Below the pieces are notes generated by a model that ran no database searches, was not told where the DNA came from, and saw nothing but the letters and a program-made list of their open reading frames with translations. DNA of 64,000 nucleotides from Noviherbaspirillum sp. L7-7A. GTDB lineage: Bacteria > Pseudomonadota > Gammaproteobacteria > Burkholderiales > Burkholderiaceae_D. The stretch's first letter is position 1, and each line of letters starts with the position of its first letter. Made by a program: the position numbers and the translations under genes. Positions 10,949-20,384 of this stretch are shown here, piece by piece. The stretch is from positions 3,348,001-3,412,000 of the forward strand of contig NZ_JAHQRJ010000001.1 in NCBI RefSeq assembly GCF_019052805.1. The letters run 5' to 3'.

Positions 10949-11731
10949 ACAGCGCTGGTACGCAGGCAAGAATTGTTAAAAACATTTTTTGCCTGTGCTT
11001 ATGCGACTTATGCACAAAATCATCCACCGCCGATTTGGCGCCATTCTCCTGGCCGTACAATGCGCAGGCGCATGATTTAATTGTCAAACCATTGATTTGT
11101 AAGCTGTTTTATAAAGAATGGCTGTTTTTATCCACAGGATTGACTAAAGCCGTTATGGCTGCTTCTGCAAGTTGCGCACATTTGTGCACAAAGTTATCCA
11201 CAGCCTGCGCACTGTCTGAATCTCCTTTGTAAACCGGGGCTTATGCGTGTTTGTTAATACGATGTTTCGTTGAACCCAAGAAACATGACAAAATTGCTGT
11301 TCCGTTGAGTTTATTGTGCCGCAGCAATTCTTTTTCACGCATGCCAATGTCGTTGTTCACCGATTTAACAGTGGAAATTTTGTGCTTGTGAGTAAGTCAC
11401 GACGAAATCGCCAAAAGCTGCGGCAGCGCAAGAGATGCGCTTGCTCAGCGCACAAAAAATAACGGCGGGAAAGCCCACTTATTCACAAAAACAGTATCGT
11501 GCACCGCAAAAAGAAAATATTTTTTGTCGCGTTTACGCAAATCTTAAGTGGTTGATTTTAATAGGGTCTTTTTTTGGCTCAGTTCGGTGCAGCGGCCGGA
11601 AAGCCGCATGGGATCTGGGTTTTGGCGTGTCAAGAGGGTTTTGTTCACAAAGTTATCCACAGGCGCGGTGCGTCGTTGAAAAACTGCTTAGTAAACCGTG
11701 AGTTAGCTCATTTTTTCAGGATTGGTCTCAG
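10949..11731. other. Non-coding AT-rich region with a DnaA-box cluster (candidate origin or DnaA-binding locus)
   Basis: A 783-bp gene-free stretch, far more AT-rich than its surroundings. Five plus-strand matches to the DnaA box consensus TTATNCACA are visible: TTATGCACA 11008-11016, TTATCCACA 11128-11136, 11194-11202 and 11653-11661, and TTATTCACA 11479-11487. Two of the perfect boxes are preceded three bases earlier by a near-box TTGTGCACA (11182) or TTGTTCACA (11641), making a duplicated composite unit. A/T-rich tracts at 11085-11130 and 11505-11580 could unwind. An origin, a DnaA-titration site or DnaA control of priA are possible roles. Confidence 0.6.
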
Positions 11732-13759
11732 GTGGCTCGTTTCAGGATACTCAAAGTAGCACTCGATACCCCTCTTGACTTCCTCTTCGACTATGGCTGG
11801 ACGGTGGAAGAGGGCATGCCGGAACCGCTGCCGGGCCAGTTCGCACTCGTGCCGTTCGGCCGGCGCGAAGTAATGGGGCTGATCGTCGATATTGCCGACA
11901 GCACCGAACTGCCGCCGGAAAAGCTCAAGACCGCTTTGGCCGTGCGCAGCCAGCTTGCGCCGCTGTCGGCGCAGTGGATGGATCTGTGCCGCTTCGCGGC
12001 GGCGTACTACCAGCGTCCCCTGGGCGAGGTCGCCGTGCCCGGCGTGCCCAAGAACCTGCGCGCGGAGAATCCGGTCTCGCTGAACCGGGCGCTGAAGAAG
12101 ATCGGCCAGCACAGGCCGGTGCCGGATGCAACGCCGGCCGGCGTGCCGGCCCTCAATGCTTCCCAGCGCGAAGCGGCCGACAGCATTGCGCAAGCCAGCG
12201 GCTTCGCGCCCGCCCTGCTGTATGGCGTCACTGGCAGCGGCAAGACCGAGGTGTACCTGCAGGCCGCTTCCCGCATCCTGGCCCGCGAGCCGGATGCGCA
12301 GGTGCTGATCATGATCCCGGAAATCAACCTGACGCCCCAGCTGGAAACCAATATCCGGGCACGCTTTCCCGGCCTGGTGGTGGCAACGCTGCATAGCGGG
12401 CTGGCCGAGGGCGAGCGCATGGTCAACTGGCTGACGGCGCACCTGGGCCATGCCAGCATCGTGCTCGGCACCCGGCTGGCGGTGCTGGCCTCGCTGCCGT
12501 TTCTCAAGCTCATCATCATCGACGAGGAGCACGATCCTTCCTACAAGCAGCAGGAAGGCCTGCGCTACTCGGCGCGCGACCTGGCGGTCTGGCGCGCGCA
12601 CCAGCTTGGCATTCCGGTGGTGCTGGGCTCGGCCACGCCGTCGCTGGAGAGCTGGCACCATGCCCAGTCCGGGCGCTACCGCCGGCTGGAACTGCGGGAG
12701 CGGGCAGTACAGGACGCGGTGCTGCCGGCGATACGCCTGATCGACATGGAGCGCGACAAGCCGGCCGAAGGCCTGACCTCCACTCTGGTGTCGGCAGTGA
12801 AGCGGCGCCTGGAGCGCGGCGAGCAGTCCCTGCTGTTCCTGAACCGGCGTGGGTATGCGCCGGTGCTCAATTGCGATGCCTGCGGCTGGGTCAGCAATTG
12901 CATCCGCTGCACCGCCTTCATGGTGCTGCACCGGCCGGAGCACCGGCTGCGCTGCCACCACTGCAGCCTGGAGCTGCGCATACCGCGTTCCTGCCCGACC
13001 TGCGGCAATGTCGACCTGCAGCCGCTGGGCCGCGGCACCCAGCGGGTGGAGGAAAACCTGCAACTGGTGTTCCCGACGGCCCGCATCCTGCGCATCGACG
13101 CCGACTCCACCCGCAGGAAAGGCAGCGCCCAGGCCGCGTTCGACAGCGTGCACAACGGCGAGGTCGACATCCTGATCGGTACCCAGATGGTGGCCAAGGG
13201 CCACGACTTCAAAAACCTGACGCTGGTGGGCATCCTGAACCCGGACACGGCGCTGTTCTCGCATGACTACCGGGCCAGCGAGCGGCTGTTCGCGCAGCTG
13301 ATGCAGGTATCCGGGCGCGCCGGCCGTGCCGCGCAGAAGGAGGGCGGCAGCGCCAGCGAAGTGCTGATCCAGACCCGTTATCCACAGCATCCGCTGTATG
13401 CCTCGCTGATGGCGCATGACTATGACCGCTTCGCCGACAGGCTGCTGGAAGAGCGGCAGATGGCCGGCCTGCCGCCCTTCCTGTTCCAGGCGCTGCTGCG
13501 GGCCGAGGCAAGGGAGCTGGAGATTGCGCTGGATTTCCTGCAGCAGGCGGCGACCTGCGTCGAGCATCCGGGCATCGTGATCAATGACCCGATACCGATG
13601 ACCATGACGCGGGTCGCCAATGTCGACCGGGCGCAGCTGCTGCTGGAATCGGGCTCGCGGCCGGCGCTGCAGGCGTTTCTGAAGGTGTGGATGGAGGCGC
13701 TGCGGGAGATAAAGACGCGGGCCAGGTGGTCGCTGGAAGTCGATCCGGTGGATATCTGA
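11732..13759 (+). CDS. priA: Primosomal protein N' (replication restart helicase PriA)
   Basis: Superfamily 2 helicase that recognises stalled forks and reloads the replisome. The 675-residue protein starts with GTG at 11732, giving the typical N-terminal DNA-binding part ILKVALDTPLDFLFDY. Walker A GVTGSGKTE is at residues 165-173, DEEH at 264-267, and an eight-cysteine zinc-binding region runs from about 381 to 430. The C-terminal helicase motifs (QMVAKGHDFKNLTLVG, RAGRA) are intact. The only ribosome site is a weak CAGG. It is preceded by the DnaA-box region, a fitting partner for a replication gene. Confidence 0.96.
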   Translation: MARFRILKVALDTPLDFLFDYGWTVEEGMPEPLPGQFALVPFGRREVMGLIVDIADSTELPPEKLKTALAVRSQLAPLSAQWMDLCRFAAAYYQRPLGEVAVPGVPKNLRAENPVSLNRALKKIGQHRPVPDATPAGVPALNASQREAADSIAQASGFAPALLYGVTGSGKTEVYLQAASRILAREPDAQVLIMIPEINLTPQLETNIRARFPGLVVATLHSGLAEGERMVNWLTAHLGHASIVLGTRLAVLASLPFLKLIIIDEEHDPSYKQQEGLRYSARDLAVWRAHQLGIPVVLGSATPSLESWHHAQSGRYRRLELRERAVQDAVLPAIRLIDMERDKPAEGLTSTLVSAVKRRLERGEQSLLFLNRRGYAPVLNCDACGWVSNCIRCTAFMVLHRPEHRLRCHHCSLELRIPRSCPTCGNVDLQPLGRGTQRVEENLQLVFPTARILRIDADSTRRKGSAQAAFDSVHNGEVDILIGTQMVAKGHDFKNLTLVGILNPDTALFSHDYRASERLFAQLMQVSGRAGRAAQKEGGSASEVLIQTRYPQHPLYASLMAHDYDRFADRLLEERQMAGLPPFLFQALLRAEARELEIALDFLQQAATCVEHPGIVINDPIPMTMTRVANVDRAQLLLESGSRPALQAFLKVWMEALREIKTRARWSLEVDPVDI

Positions 13760-13840
13760 ACTCAGGAACGGGAGCGGCCGGCGTGGCCCCCTCCCTTTGC
13801 GCCACTTGCATCCTGTTCCCGTGGCATGCCCTGGTGGCGC

Positions 13841-13993
13841 AGGGTGCAATACCCCGAAGGGGCATTGCACCAGACCGTCGATCAAGGGGAAGCGCGTTAG
13901 GTGATGCCTGTCGTTCCACCGCCGCCTTCCATTCTGGCGCCGCCTCACGTTCTGCCGCCGCATGGTGCAATGCCCTTCGGGTATTGCCCCCTA
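13841..13993. repeat. REP-like palindrome pair 1
   Basis: Two palindromes in inverted orientation: 13843-13871 (GGTGCAAT arm, CCGAAGG centre, ATTGCACC arm) and 13964-13990 (GGTGCAAT, CCCTTCGGG centre, ATTGCCCC). The right copy is the reverse complement of the left, with one worn base in its last arm. They lie in the 302-bp gap between priA and the convergent gene at 14062, and nothing else is recognisable there. They belong to a family seen at five further places in this window. Confidence 0.85.
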
Positions 13994-14061
13994 CTCATCC
14001 AGGCGGCGCTTCCAACGGCAATCCGACCTGGGCGGGAGATGCCGGTCAGGCTGGAAATGCG

Positions 14062-14685
14062 TCAGCGGTTGATGTCCGGCCCCGTGCCCGGCGCCGGTCC
14101 GGCGCCTTCCGCATGCGGCCGGTCGGCCGTGCGGGTCTGCTGGTCGATGAAGCGCGGCGGTGCGACCGGGTCGAAATCCTGCCAGTCGCCGGCGACGATA
14201 TTGCCTTCGCCGATCTCCAGGTCAGCCGCGCCGACTGCGCGCAGGGTATCGGCCGCCCGGTCCGTGGCGCCGGCAGCTTCCACCGCCACCAGCATGCCTG
14301 CCTGACGCACCGGGATGCGGTTTTCATCGGCGTCGCCGCCATCGTCCTTGGTCGCGCTCATCGCACCGACCAGCTGTCCCATGTGGCCGCCGACGAAGGC
14401 GCCGGTAATGGCGCCGATCGGGCCGGTCAGGGGCGCCGTGATCGCGCCCACCGCCGCGCCAATCGCGCCACCGGCGGCGATGCCGGCGGCATTGCCCTTG
14501 CCGGTGCCTTCGGCGCCCGGCGACTGGTCGCGGTCGCCGCCGATCGGCGTCTGGTCATGCTGGCCGGCCGAGCTTACATAGAACACGCTGATGCGGTCGG
14601 CCGGGAAGCCGGCGCGCGCCAGTTCTTCGGCGGCGCGCTGCGCATCGTCCTGCAATTCGAACCTGCCTGCGATAATCGTTGTCAT
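14062..14685 (-). CDS. Glycine-rich hydrophobic-segment protein, unknown function
   Basis: A 207-residue protein with three parts. Residues 1-35 (TTIIAGRFELQDDAQRAAEE onward) form a small alpha-beta module resembling the general stress protein 17M/YflT fold. The middle (about 65-110) is a Gly/Ala-rich hydrophobic stretch (GIAAGGAIGAAVGAI, then GAITGAFVGGHMGQLVG) like a glycine zipper that inserts in membranes. The C-terminus is polar and ends in a Pro/Gly-rich tail. The start at 14685 has a strong AAGGAG site. The role is unknown; membrane-associated stress protection is a guess. Confidence 0.75.
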   Translation of the reverse strand: MTTIIAGRFELQDDAQRAAEELARAGFPADRISVFYVSSAGQHDQTPIGGDRDQSPGAEGTGKGNAAGIAAGGAIGAAVGAITAPLTGPIGAITGAFVGGHMGQLVGAMSATKDDGGDADENRIPVRQAGMLVAVEAAGATDRAADTLRAVGAADLEIGEGNIVAGDWQDFDPVAPPRFIDQQTRTADRPHAEGAGPAPGTGPDINR

Positions 14686-14856
14686 AATGCCTCTCCTTAG
14701 GCTGGGTGCCGAGTGATGTCGCTCAGTCAAGTCAGAGCGCGGCAGCGGACAATAAGTTCTGCCCGAAAGTATGCGCAAACCGAAACCCGGTGCGCCGTAT
14801 ATCATTGGCAACCCATGAGCAACCCCGGCGCCGTGCGCCGTCCATCCAGAGAAACC

Positions 14857-16422
14857 ATGCAGAAAACAGCACGGAAACTGCGCATTGCCCTGCTTGCGGC
14901 CAGCCTGATGGCAGCCAGCGCCCTTGCCGCCGACCTGAAGATCGGCCTGGCGGCCGATGTCTCCTCGCTCGACCCGCATTACCTGAATATCGCGCCCAAC
15001 ATCAGCCTGTCCAGCCACCTGTTCGACACGCTGGTGCTGGGCGACGCCAATGGCAAACTGATCGCCGGCCTGGCGACTTCCTGGCGAGCGGTGGACGACA
15101 CCACCTGGGAATTCAAGCTGCGGCGCGGCGTGAAGTTCCATGACGGCAGCGAGATGACGGCCGACGATGTGCTGTTCTCGCTGGACCGGCCGGCCACGCT
15201 GACCGCCAGCCCGGGGCCGTTCACCAGCTATACCCGCCAGATCGTGGCCAAGAAGGCGCTCGATCCCTACACCGTGCAGTTAAAAACCGCCGCGCCCTAC
15301 GGACCCCTGCCGCTGGACATGAGCTCCATCTTCATCGTCTCCAAAAAGGCGGCGCAGAATGCCTCTACCGAAGACTTCAACAGCGGCCGCGCGCTGGTTG
15401 GCACCGGCCCCTTCAAGTTCGTCAGCTTCGCCCGCGGCGACCGGGTGGAGCTGGCCCGCAACGACCAGTACTGGGGAACCAAGCCGGCCTGGGACAAGGT
15501 CACCTTCCGCATCATCAGCGCCAGCGCGCCGCGGCTGGCGGCGCTGCTGGCGGGCGACGTCGACCTGATCGAGACCGTGCCCACGGCCGACCTGGCCAAG
15601 CTGAAGACCAATCCGAAATTCACGCTGGAGCAGAAAATCTCGTGGCGCACCATCTTCTGGCACCTGGACCAGCAGCAGCATGCCTCGCCCTTCGTCACCG
15701 ACCGCGCCGGCAAGCCGCTGGAGAAGAATCCGCTGGCCGATGTGCGGGTGCGCCAGGCCATCTCGAAGGCAATCGACCGCCGGGCGATGGCGGCGCGCAC
15801 CATGGAAGGCCTGGCGGTGCCGGCGTCGAACATCGTCGCGCCCGGCATCTTCGGCTACAACGCCGCGCTGCCGGTGGAAAACTACGATCCGGAAGGCGCG
15901 AGGAAGCTGCTGGCCGAGGCCGGTTATCCACAGGGCTTCGCCCTGACGCTGCACGGCCCCAACAACCGATACATCAATGACGAGCGGGTGGTGCAGACCG
16001 TGGCCCAGTTCCTGACCCGCATCGGCATCCAGGCCAAGGTGCAGACGCTGCCGCTGTCGGTGTATTTCAGCAAGGCGCGCGCCGGCGAATTCAGCATGGC
16101 GCTCCTGGGCTGGGGCACGCTGGCTGGCGATTTCGGCCTGCGCACCCTGGTTGGCACCCGCAATCCCGACACCGGCTGGGGCACCTGGAACTGGGGCCAT
16201 TACACCAATCCGAAGGTGGATGAGCTGGTGCGCTTGGCCTTGTCTTCAGTCGACGAGAGCAAGCGCGAAGCGTTCGCGAAGGACGCGGCGGCGCTCGCCC
16301 TGGGCGAGGCGGCGGTGATCCCGCTGCATCACCAGTACGCCAGCTGGGCGATGCGGCGCGGCCTGGTGTATCCGGGCCGGGTCGATGAATTCACCTTCGC
16401 GCACCAGGTCCGGCCGCTGTAA
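14857..16422 (+). CDS. Peptide ABC transporter, periplasmic substrate-binding protein
   Basis: Family 5 solute-binding protein (DppA/OppA type), 521 residues. A Sec signal peptide is visible (RKLRIALLAASLMAASALAA, cleavage near residue 27), followed by LKIGLAADVSSLDPHYLN, the family's opening strand, and WEFKLRRGVKFHDGSEMTADDVLFSLDR. It captures an oligopeptide or related ligand in the periplasm and hands it to the permeases encoded downstream. Start 14857 was chosen because the signal peptide begins there. It is the first gene of a five-gene operon; the exact ligand cannot be told from sequence. Confidence 0.93.
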   Translation: MQKTARKLRIALLAASLMAASALAADLKIGLAADVSSLDPHYLNIAPNISLSSHLFDTLVLGDANGKLIAGLATSWRAVDDTTWEFKLRRGVKFHDGSEMTADDVLFSLDRPATLTASPGPFTSYTRQIVAKKALDPYTVQLKTAAPYGPLPLDMSSIFIVSKKAAQNASTEDFNSGRALVGTGPFKFVSFARGDRVELARNDQYWGTKPAWDKVTFRIISASAPRLAALLAGDVDLIETVPTADLAKLKTNPKFTLEQKISWRTIFWHLDQQQHASPFVTDRAGKPLEKNPLADVRVRQAISKAIDRRAMAARTMEGLAVPASNIVAPGIFGYNAALPVENYDPEGARKLLAEAGYPQGFALTLHGPNNRYINDERVVQTVAQFLTRIGIQAKVQTLPLSVYFSKARAGEFSMALLGWGTLAGDFGLRTLVGTRNPDTGWGTWNWGHYTNPKVDELVRLALSSVDESKREAFAKDAAALALGEAAVIPLHHQYASWAMRRGLVYPGRVDEFTFAHQVRPL

Positions 16423-16425
16423 TCC

Positions 16426-17400
16426 ATGCTGATTTTCCTGATCCGCCGCCTGCTGCAAAGCGTGCTGGTGCTGCTGGTGATGTCGCTGCTGGTCTTCGCC
16501 GGCGTCTATGCCATTGGCAACCCGGTCGATATCCTGATCAGCCCCGACGCCAACCAGGCCGAGCGCGCCCGCATCATCGCCGCCTTCGGCCTGGACCAGC
16601 CGCTGTGGCGCCAGTACCTGCTGTTCCTGCAGAATGCCGCCGCCGGCAACCTGGGCCGCTCGTTCGCCTTTTCCACGCCGGCGCTGGCGCTGATCCTGGA
16701 ACGCTTCCCGGCCACCATGGAGCTGGCGGTGTCGGCCATGCTGCTGTCGGTGGGGCTGGGCATACCGCTGGGCCTGCTGGCTGGCCTCAAGCCCGGCAGC
16801 CTGGCCGGCAAGGCCATCATGACAATCTCGGTGCTGGGCTTTTCCCTGCCCACCTTCTGGGTCGGGCTGATGCTGATCATGGTGTTCGCGGTCAAGCTGG
16901 GCTGGCTGCCTTCCAGCGGCCGCGGCGAGACGGTCGACGTGTTCGGCGTGCCGCTGAGCTTCCTGACCCGGGACGGCCTGCAGCATTTGCTGCTGCCGGC
17001 ATTGAACCTGGCGCTGTTCAACATCGCGCTGGTGATCCGCCTGACCCGCGCCGGCGCGCAGGAGGCGCTGCAGCAGGACTATGTGCGCTTCGCCCGCGCC
17101 AAGGGCTTGTCGAATGGCCGCATCATCGGCGTGCATGTGCTGAAGAACATCCTGATCCCGATCGTCACCGTGCTGGCCCTGCAGTTCGGCTCGCTGATCG
17201 CGTTCGCCATCGTCACCGAAACCGTGTTCGCCTGGCCGGGCATGGGCAAGCTGATCATCGATTCGATCCGGGTGCTGGACCGGCCGGTGATCGTGGCCTA
17301 CCTGATGCTGATCGTGACGCTGTTCATCGTCATCAATCTGGTGGTGGACGTGCTGTACTCGCTGCTCGATCCGCGCGTGCGGCTGGGGGATGCGCGATGA
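16426..17400 (+). CDS. Peptide ABC transporter permease (DppB type)
   Basis: Inner-membrane permease of 324 residues with about six transmembrane helices. The N-terminal helix LIRRLLQSVLVLLVMSLLVF and the EAA loop ending in QDYVRFARAKGLSNGRIIGVHVLKN, where the ATPase docks, are typical of DppB/OppB. It starts three bases after the binding-protein stop and overlaps the next permease by ATGA, so the operon is translationally coupled. Confidence 0.95.
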   Translation: MLIFLIRRLLQSVLVLLVMSLLVFAGVYAIGNPVDILISPDANQAERARIIAAFGLDQPLWRQYLLFLQNAAAGNLGRSFAFSTPALALILERFPATMELAVSAMLLSVGLGIPLGLLAGLKPGSLAGKAIMTISVLGFSLPTFWVGLMLIMVFAVKLGWLPSSGRGETVDVFGVPLSFLTRDGLQHLLLPALNLALFNIALVIRLTRAGAQEALQQDYVRFARAKGLSNGRIIGVHVLKNILIPIVTVLALQFGSLIAFAIVTETVFAWPGMGKLIIDSIRVLDRPVIVAYLMLIVTLFIVINLVVDVLYSLLDPRVRLGDAR

Positions 17401-18299
17401 TGACCCGCATGGTGCGCCAGCCCGAAACGCCGCTGATGCGCTTCGCCCGCGCCTATTTCGCCAGCCGCATCGCCGCCGCGGCCAGCGCCGTGCTGCTGCT
17501 GATGATCCTGGCGGCGCTGTGCGCGCCGCTGCTGGCGCCGCAAAACCCCTATGACCTGATGACGCTGGACATCATGGACTCGCGCCTGGCGCCCGGTACC
17601 CGCTCCGGCGACGGCCGCCTGCATTACCTGATGGGCACCGACGAGCAGGGCCGCGACATGCTGTCGGCCATCCTGTATGGCCTGCGCATCTCGATTGCGG
17701 TCGGCTTCGCCAGCACCGCGGTGGCGCTGGTGATCGGCCTGGCGCTGGGCCTCCTGGCCGGTTACGCCGGCGGCCGCATCGACAGCCTGATCATGCGGGT
17801 GGCCGACATCCAGCTCTCCTTTCCGCCCATCCTGATCGCGCTGGTGCTGCTGGCCGTCTCCGGACCCGGCGTGGGCAAGATCATCATTGCGCTGATCGCG
17901 GTGCAATGGGCCTATTACGCCCGCACCGCGCGCAGCGCCGCGCTGGTCGAGCGCGGCAAGGAATACATGGAAGCCGCGGCCGGCCTCGGGTTGTCGCCGG
18001 CGCGCATCGTGCTGCGCCACCTGCTGCCCAACTGCCTGCCGCCGCTGATCGTGATCGCCGCGCTGCAAGTGGCTTCCGCGATTTCGCTGGAAGCCACGCT
18101 GTCCTTCCTCGGCCTGGGCCTGCCTGTCACCGAGCCGTCGCTGGGCCTGCTGATTTCCAACGGCTTCCAGTACCTGCTCTCGGGCACCTACTGGATCAGC
18201 TTCTATCCTGGCCTGGCGCTGCTGCTCACCGTGGCTGCCATCAACCTGGTGGCGGACCAGTTGCGCGACGTGCTCAATCCGCGGCTGCAGGGAGTATGA
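17397..18299 (+). CDS. Peptide ABC transporter permease (DppC type)
   Basis: Second permease, 300 residues. It has the DppC hallmarks: an N-terminal helix, then the periplasmic segment with HYLMGTDEQGRDMLSAILYGLRIS, several helices, and the EAA loop YMEAAAGLGLSPARIVLRHLLPN. Two adjacent ATG codons (17397 and 17400) could each be the start; the first overlaps the upstream stop by four bases. The stop overlaps the next ATG in the same way. Confidence 0.95.
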   Translation: MMTRMVRQPETPLMRFARAYFASRIAAAASAVLLLMILAALCAPLLAPQNPYDLMTLDIMDSRLAPGTRSGDGRLHYLMGTDEQGRDMLSAILYGLRISIAVGFASTAVALVIGLALGLLAGYAGGRIDSLIMRVADIQLSFPPILIALVLLAVSGPGVGKIIIALIAVQWAYYARTARSAALVERGKEYMEAAAGLGLSPARIVLRHLLPNCLPPLIVIAALQVASAISLEATLSFLGLGLPVTEPSLGLLISNGFQYLLSGTYWISFYPGLALLLTVAAINLVADQLRDVLNPRLQGV

Positions 18300-19279
18300 C
18301 GATGGAAGAACCCGTGCTGGCAGTGGAACACCTGCGCACCGAATTCAACACTGCGGCCGGCGTGGTCAGGGCGGTCGACGATGTGTCCTTCACCGTGGCG
18401 CGCGGCCAGATCATGGGACTGGTTGGCGAATCCGGTTCAGGCAAGTCGATGACGGGCTATTCCATCATGGCCCTGGTCGATCCGCCCGGCCGCGTGATGG
18501 CCGACAGCATCCGCCTCAATGGCCGCGAGCTGGCCGGGTTGCCGGCGCAGGACATGCGCAAGCTGCGCGGCGAGCGCATCGCGATGATCTTCCAGGACCC
18601 GATGATGACCCTGAATCCGGTGCTGCGCATCGACACCCAGATGATGGAAGCGGTGCTGGCGCACCATCCGGTGGGGAAGAAACGGGCGCGTGAGATGGCG
18701 CGCGACGGCCTGGCGCGGGTTGGCATCGCCGCGCCCGACGAGCGGCTGCTGGCCTATCCGCACCAGTTTTCCGGCGGCATGCGGCAGCGGGTGGCGATTG
18801 CGATTGCGCTCCTGAACAAGCCCGACCTGATCATCTGCGACGAGCCCACCACCGCGCTCGACGTCACTACCCAGAACCAGATCCTGTATGAAATGCAGAC
18901 CCTGTGCCGCGAGTCGGGCAGCGCGCTGGTCTGGATCACCCACGACCTGGCGGTGGTGGCCGGCCTGGCCGATACCGTGGCCGTGATGTATGCCGGCCAG
19001 CTGGTGGAGCAGGGCACGGTGCGCGAGGTGCTGGAGACGCCGCGCCATCCCTATACGCTGGCGCTGATCGCCTCGGCGCCGTCGCGCAATCCGCGCGGCC
19101 GGCCGCTGGCCCAGATCAACGGCATGGCGCCGTCGCCGCTGACGGCGCCGTCCGGCTGCCGCTTCCGCGACCGCTGCCCGCGGGCCACGGAAATCTGCGC
19201 CACGCCGCCGCCGCTGTACGAAGACGGCAGCCATGGCTGGCGCTGCTTTCACCCGGTCTTCGAGGAGCGGGGCCGATGA
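18296..19279 (+). CDS. Peptide ABC transporter ATP-binding protein (DppD type)
   Basis: ATPase subunit of 327 residues. Walker A GESGSGKSM, the signature SGGMRQRVAIAIAL, Walker B LIICDEPTTALDV and the switch His in WITHDLAVV are all intact. The C-terminal oligopeptide-transporter extension has CRFRDRCPRATEIC, the cysteine pattern that in DppD/OppD proteins holds an Fe-S cluster or metal. It works as a heterodimer with the next gene product. It overlaps both neighbours by four bases. Confidence 0.95.
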   Translation: MTMEEPVLAVEHLRTEFNTAAGVVRAVDDVSFTVARGQIMGLVGESGSGKSMTGYSIMALVDPPGRVMADSIRLNGRELAGLPAQDMRKLRGERIAMIFQDPMMTLNPVLRIDTQMMEAVLAHHPVGKKRAREMARDGLARVGIAAPDERLLAYPHQFSGGMRQRVAIAIALLNKPDLIICDEPTTALDVTTQNQILYEMQTLCRESGSALVWITHDLAVVAGLADTVAVMYAGQLVEQGTVREVLETPRHPYTLALIASAPSRNPRGRPLAQINGMAPSPLTAPSGCRFRDRCPRATEICATPPPLYEDGSHGWRCFHPVFEERGR

Positions 19280-20214
19280 CGCCGCCCGTCCACGCCGCGC
19301 CGCTGCTGGAACTGCGCGAGGTCAGCAAGCGCTTCGAGCGTTCGCCCGACCTGGCCGAGCGCCTGGCCCGCCTGCTGGGCGCGCCGGCGCGCGGCCATGT
19401 GACGCGGGCGGTCGACCAGGTCAGCCTGGCGGTGGCGCCGGGCGAAGTGCTGGGCCTGGTGGGCGAGTCCGGCTCCGGCAAGTCCACCCTCGGACGCATC
19501 GCCGCCGGCCTGCATGCGCCGTCGGCCGGCTCGCGCTGGTGGAAGGGCGCCGACATGGATGCGATGAACGCCGCCGACAAGCGGCGCGCCCGGCTGGCGA
19601 TCCAGATGATCTTCCAGGACCCGTATGCCTCGCTCAATCCGCGCATGCGGGTGGTGGACATCGTCGGCGAGGCACCGGTGGCGCACGGCCTGGTGGAGCG
19701 GCAGCTGCAGCGCGAGCATGTCGGCGCCCTGATGCGCCAGGTCGGGCTGGATGCGACCCTGATGCAGCGTTTCCCGCACCAGTTCTCGGGCGGGCAGCGG
19801 GCCCGCATCGGCATCGCGCGGGCGCTGGCGGTGCGGCCGGACATGCTGATCTGCGACGAGGCGGTGGCGGCGCTGGACGTGTCGATCCAGGCGCAGGTGC
19901 TGAACCTGTTCATGCGGCTGCGCCAGGAGTTGCAGCTGACCTCCATCTTCATCAGCCATGACCTGACCGTAGTGCGCCATGTGGCCGACCGGGTTGCCAT
20001 CATGCTGCGCGGGCGCATCGTCGAACTCGGGCCGACCGAGGCGGTATATGGCAATCCGCGCCATCCCTACACCCGGGCGCTGCTGGCGGCGGCGCCGAAG
20101 ATGGAAGTGGGCAAGATCACCTATGTGCCGGCGCTGGAGCCGGCCCGGTTTGACCGGGCCGACAATGTGTTGCGGGAAGTGGAACCCGGGCACTACTGCG
20201 CCGGTCTGCCCTGA
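19276..20214 (+). CDS. Peptide ABC transporter ATP-binding protein (DppF type)
   Basis: Second ATPase, 312 residues, partner of the DppD-like subunit. Walker A GESGSGKSTLG, the Q-loop in MIFQDPYASLNPRM, signature FSGGQRARIGIARAL, and the switch His in FISHDLTVV are present. Walker B reads LICDEAVAALDVS, with Ala-Val where most relatives have Pro-Thr/Val; the catalytic Glu is kept. The C-terminal Cys-rich segment of the family is reduced to a single Cys near the end. It closes the five-gene operon. Confidence 0.94.
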   Translation: MTPPVHAAPLLELREVSKRFERSPDLAERLARLLGAPARGHVTRAVDQVSLAVAPGEVLGLVGESGSGKSTLGRIAAGLHAPSAGSRWWKGADMDAMNAADKRRARLAIQMIFQDPYASLNPRMRVVDIVGEAPVAHGLVERQLQREHVGALMRQVGLDATLMQRFPHQFSGGQRARIGIARALAVRPDMLICDEAVAALDVSIQAQVLNLFMRLRQELQLTSIFISHDLTVVRHVADRVAIMLRGRIVELGPTEAVYGNPRHPYTRALLAAAPKMEVGKITYVPALEPARFDRADNVLREVEPGHYCAGLP

Positions 20215-20384
20215 GTGGCGCCGTGTCGGGCCGGCTTTCCCGGTGCGGCATTGGCCCGGTAAATGACCCGGTAATGCCCCCGGCGGCGCGCTGTACCGCC
20301 GATAAACCGCTTGCCTGCCGCCGCAACGGAGTAGACTACGCCCCTTGTTTTTTCACCGCGTCAAAGAAATCCGTGAGTTCCGCC

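Noticed and set aside
11035-11701. Three short open frames in the hemE-priA gap
   Set aside because: They lack ribosome sites and known features, and the DnaA boxes cut across them.
11708-13963. 751-codon open frame antisense to priA
   Set aside because: Low-information Arg/Gln/His-rich sequence; priA motifs on the plus strand are complete.
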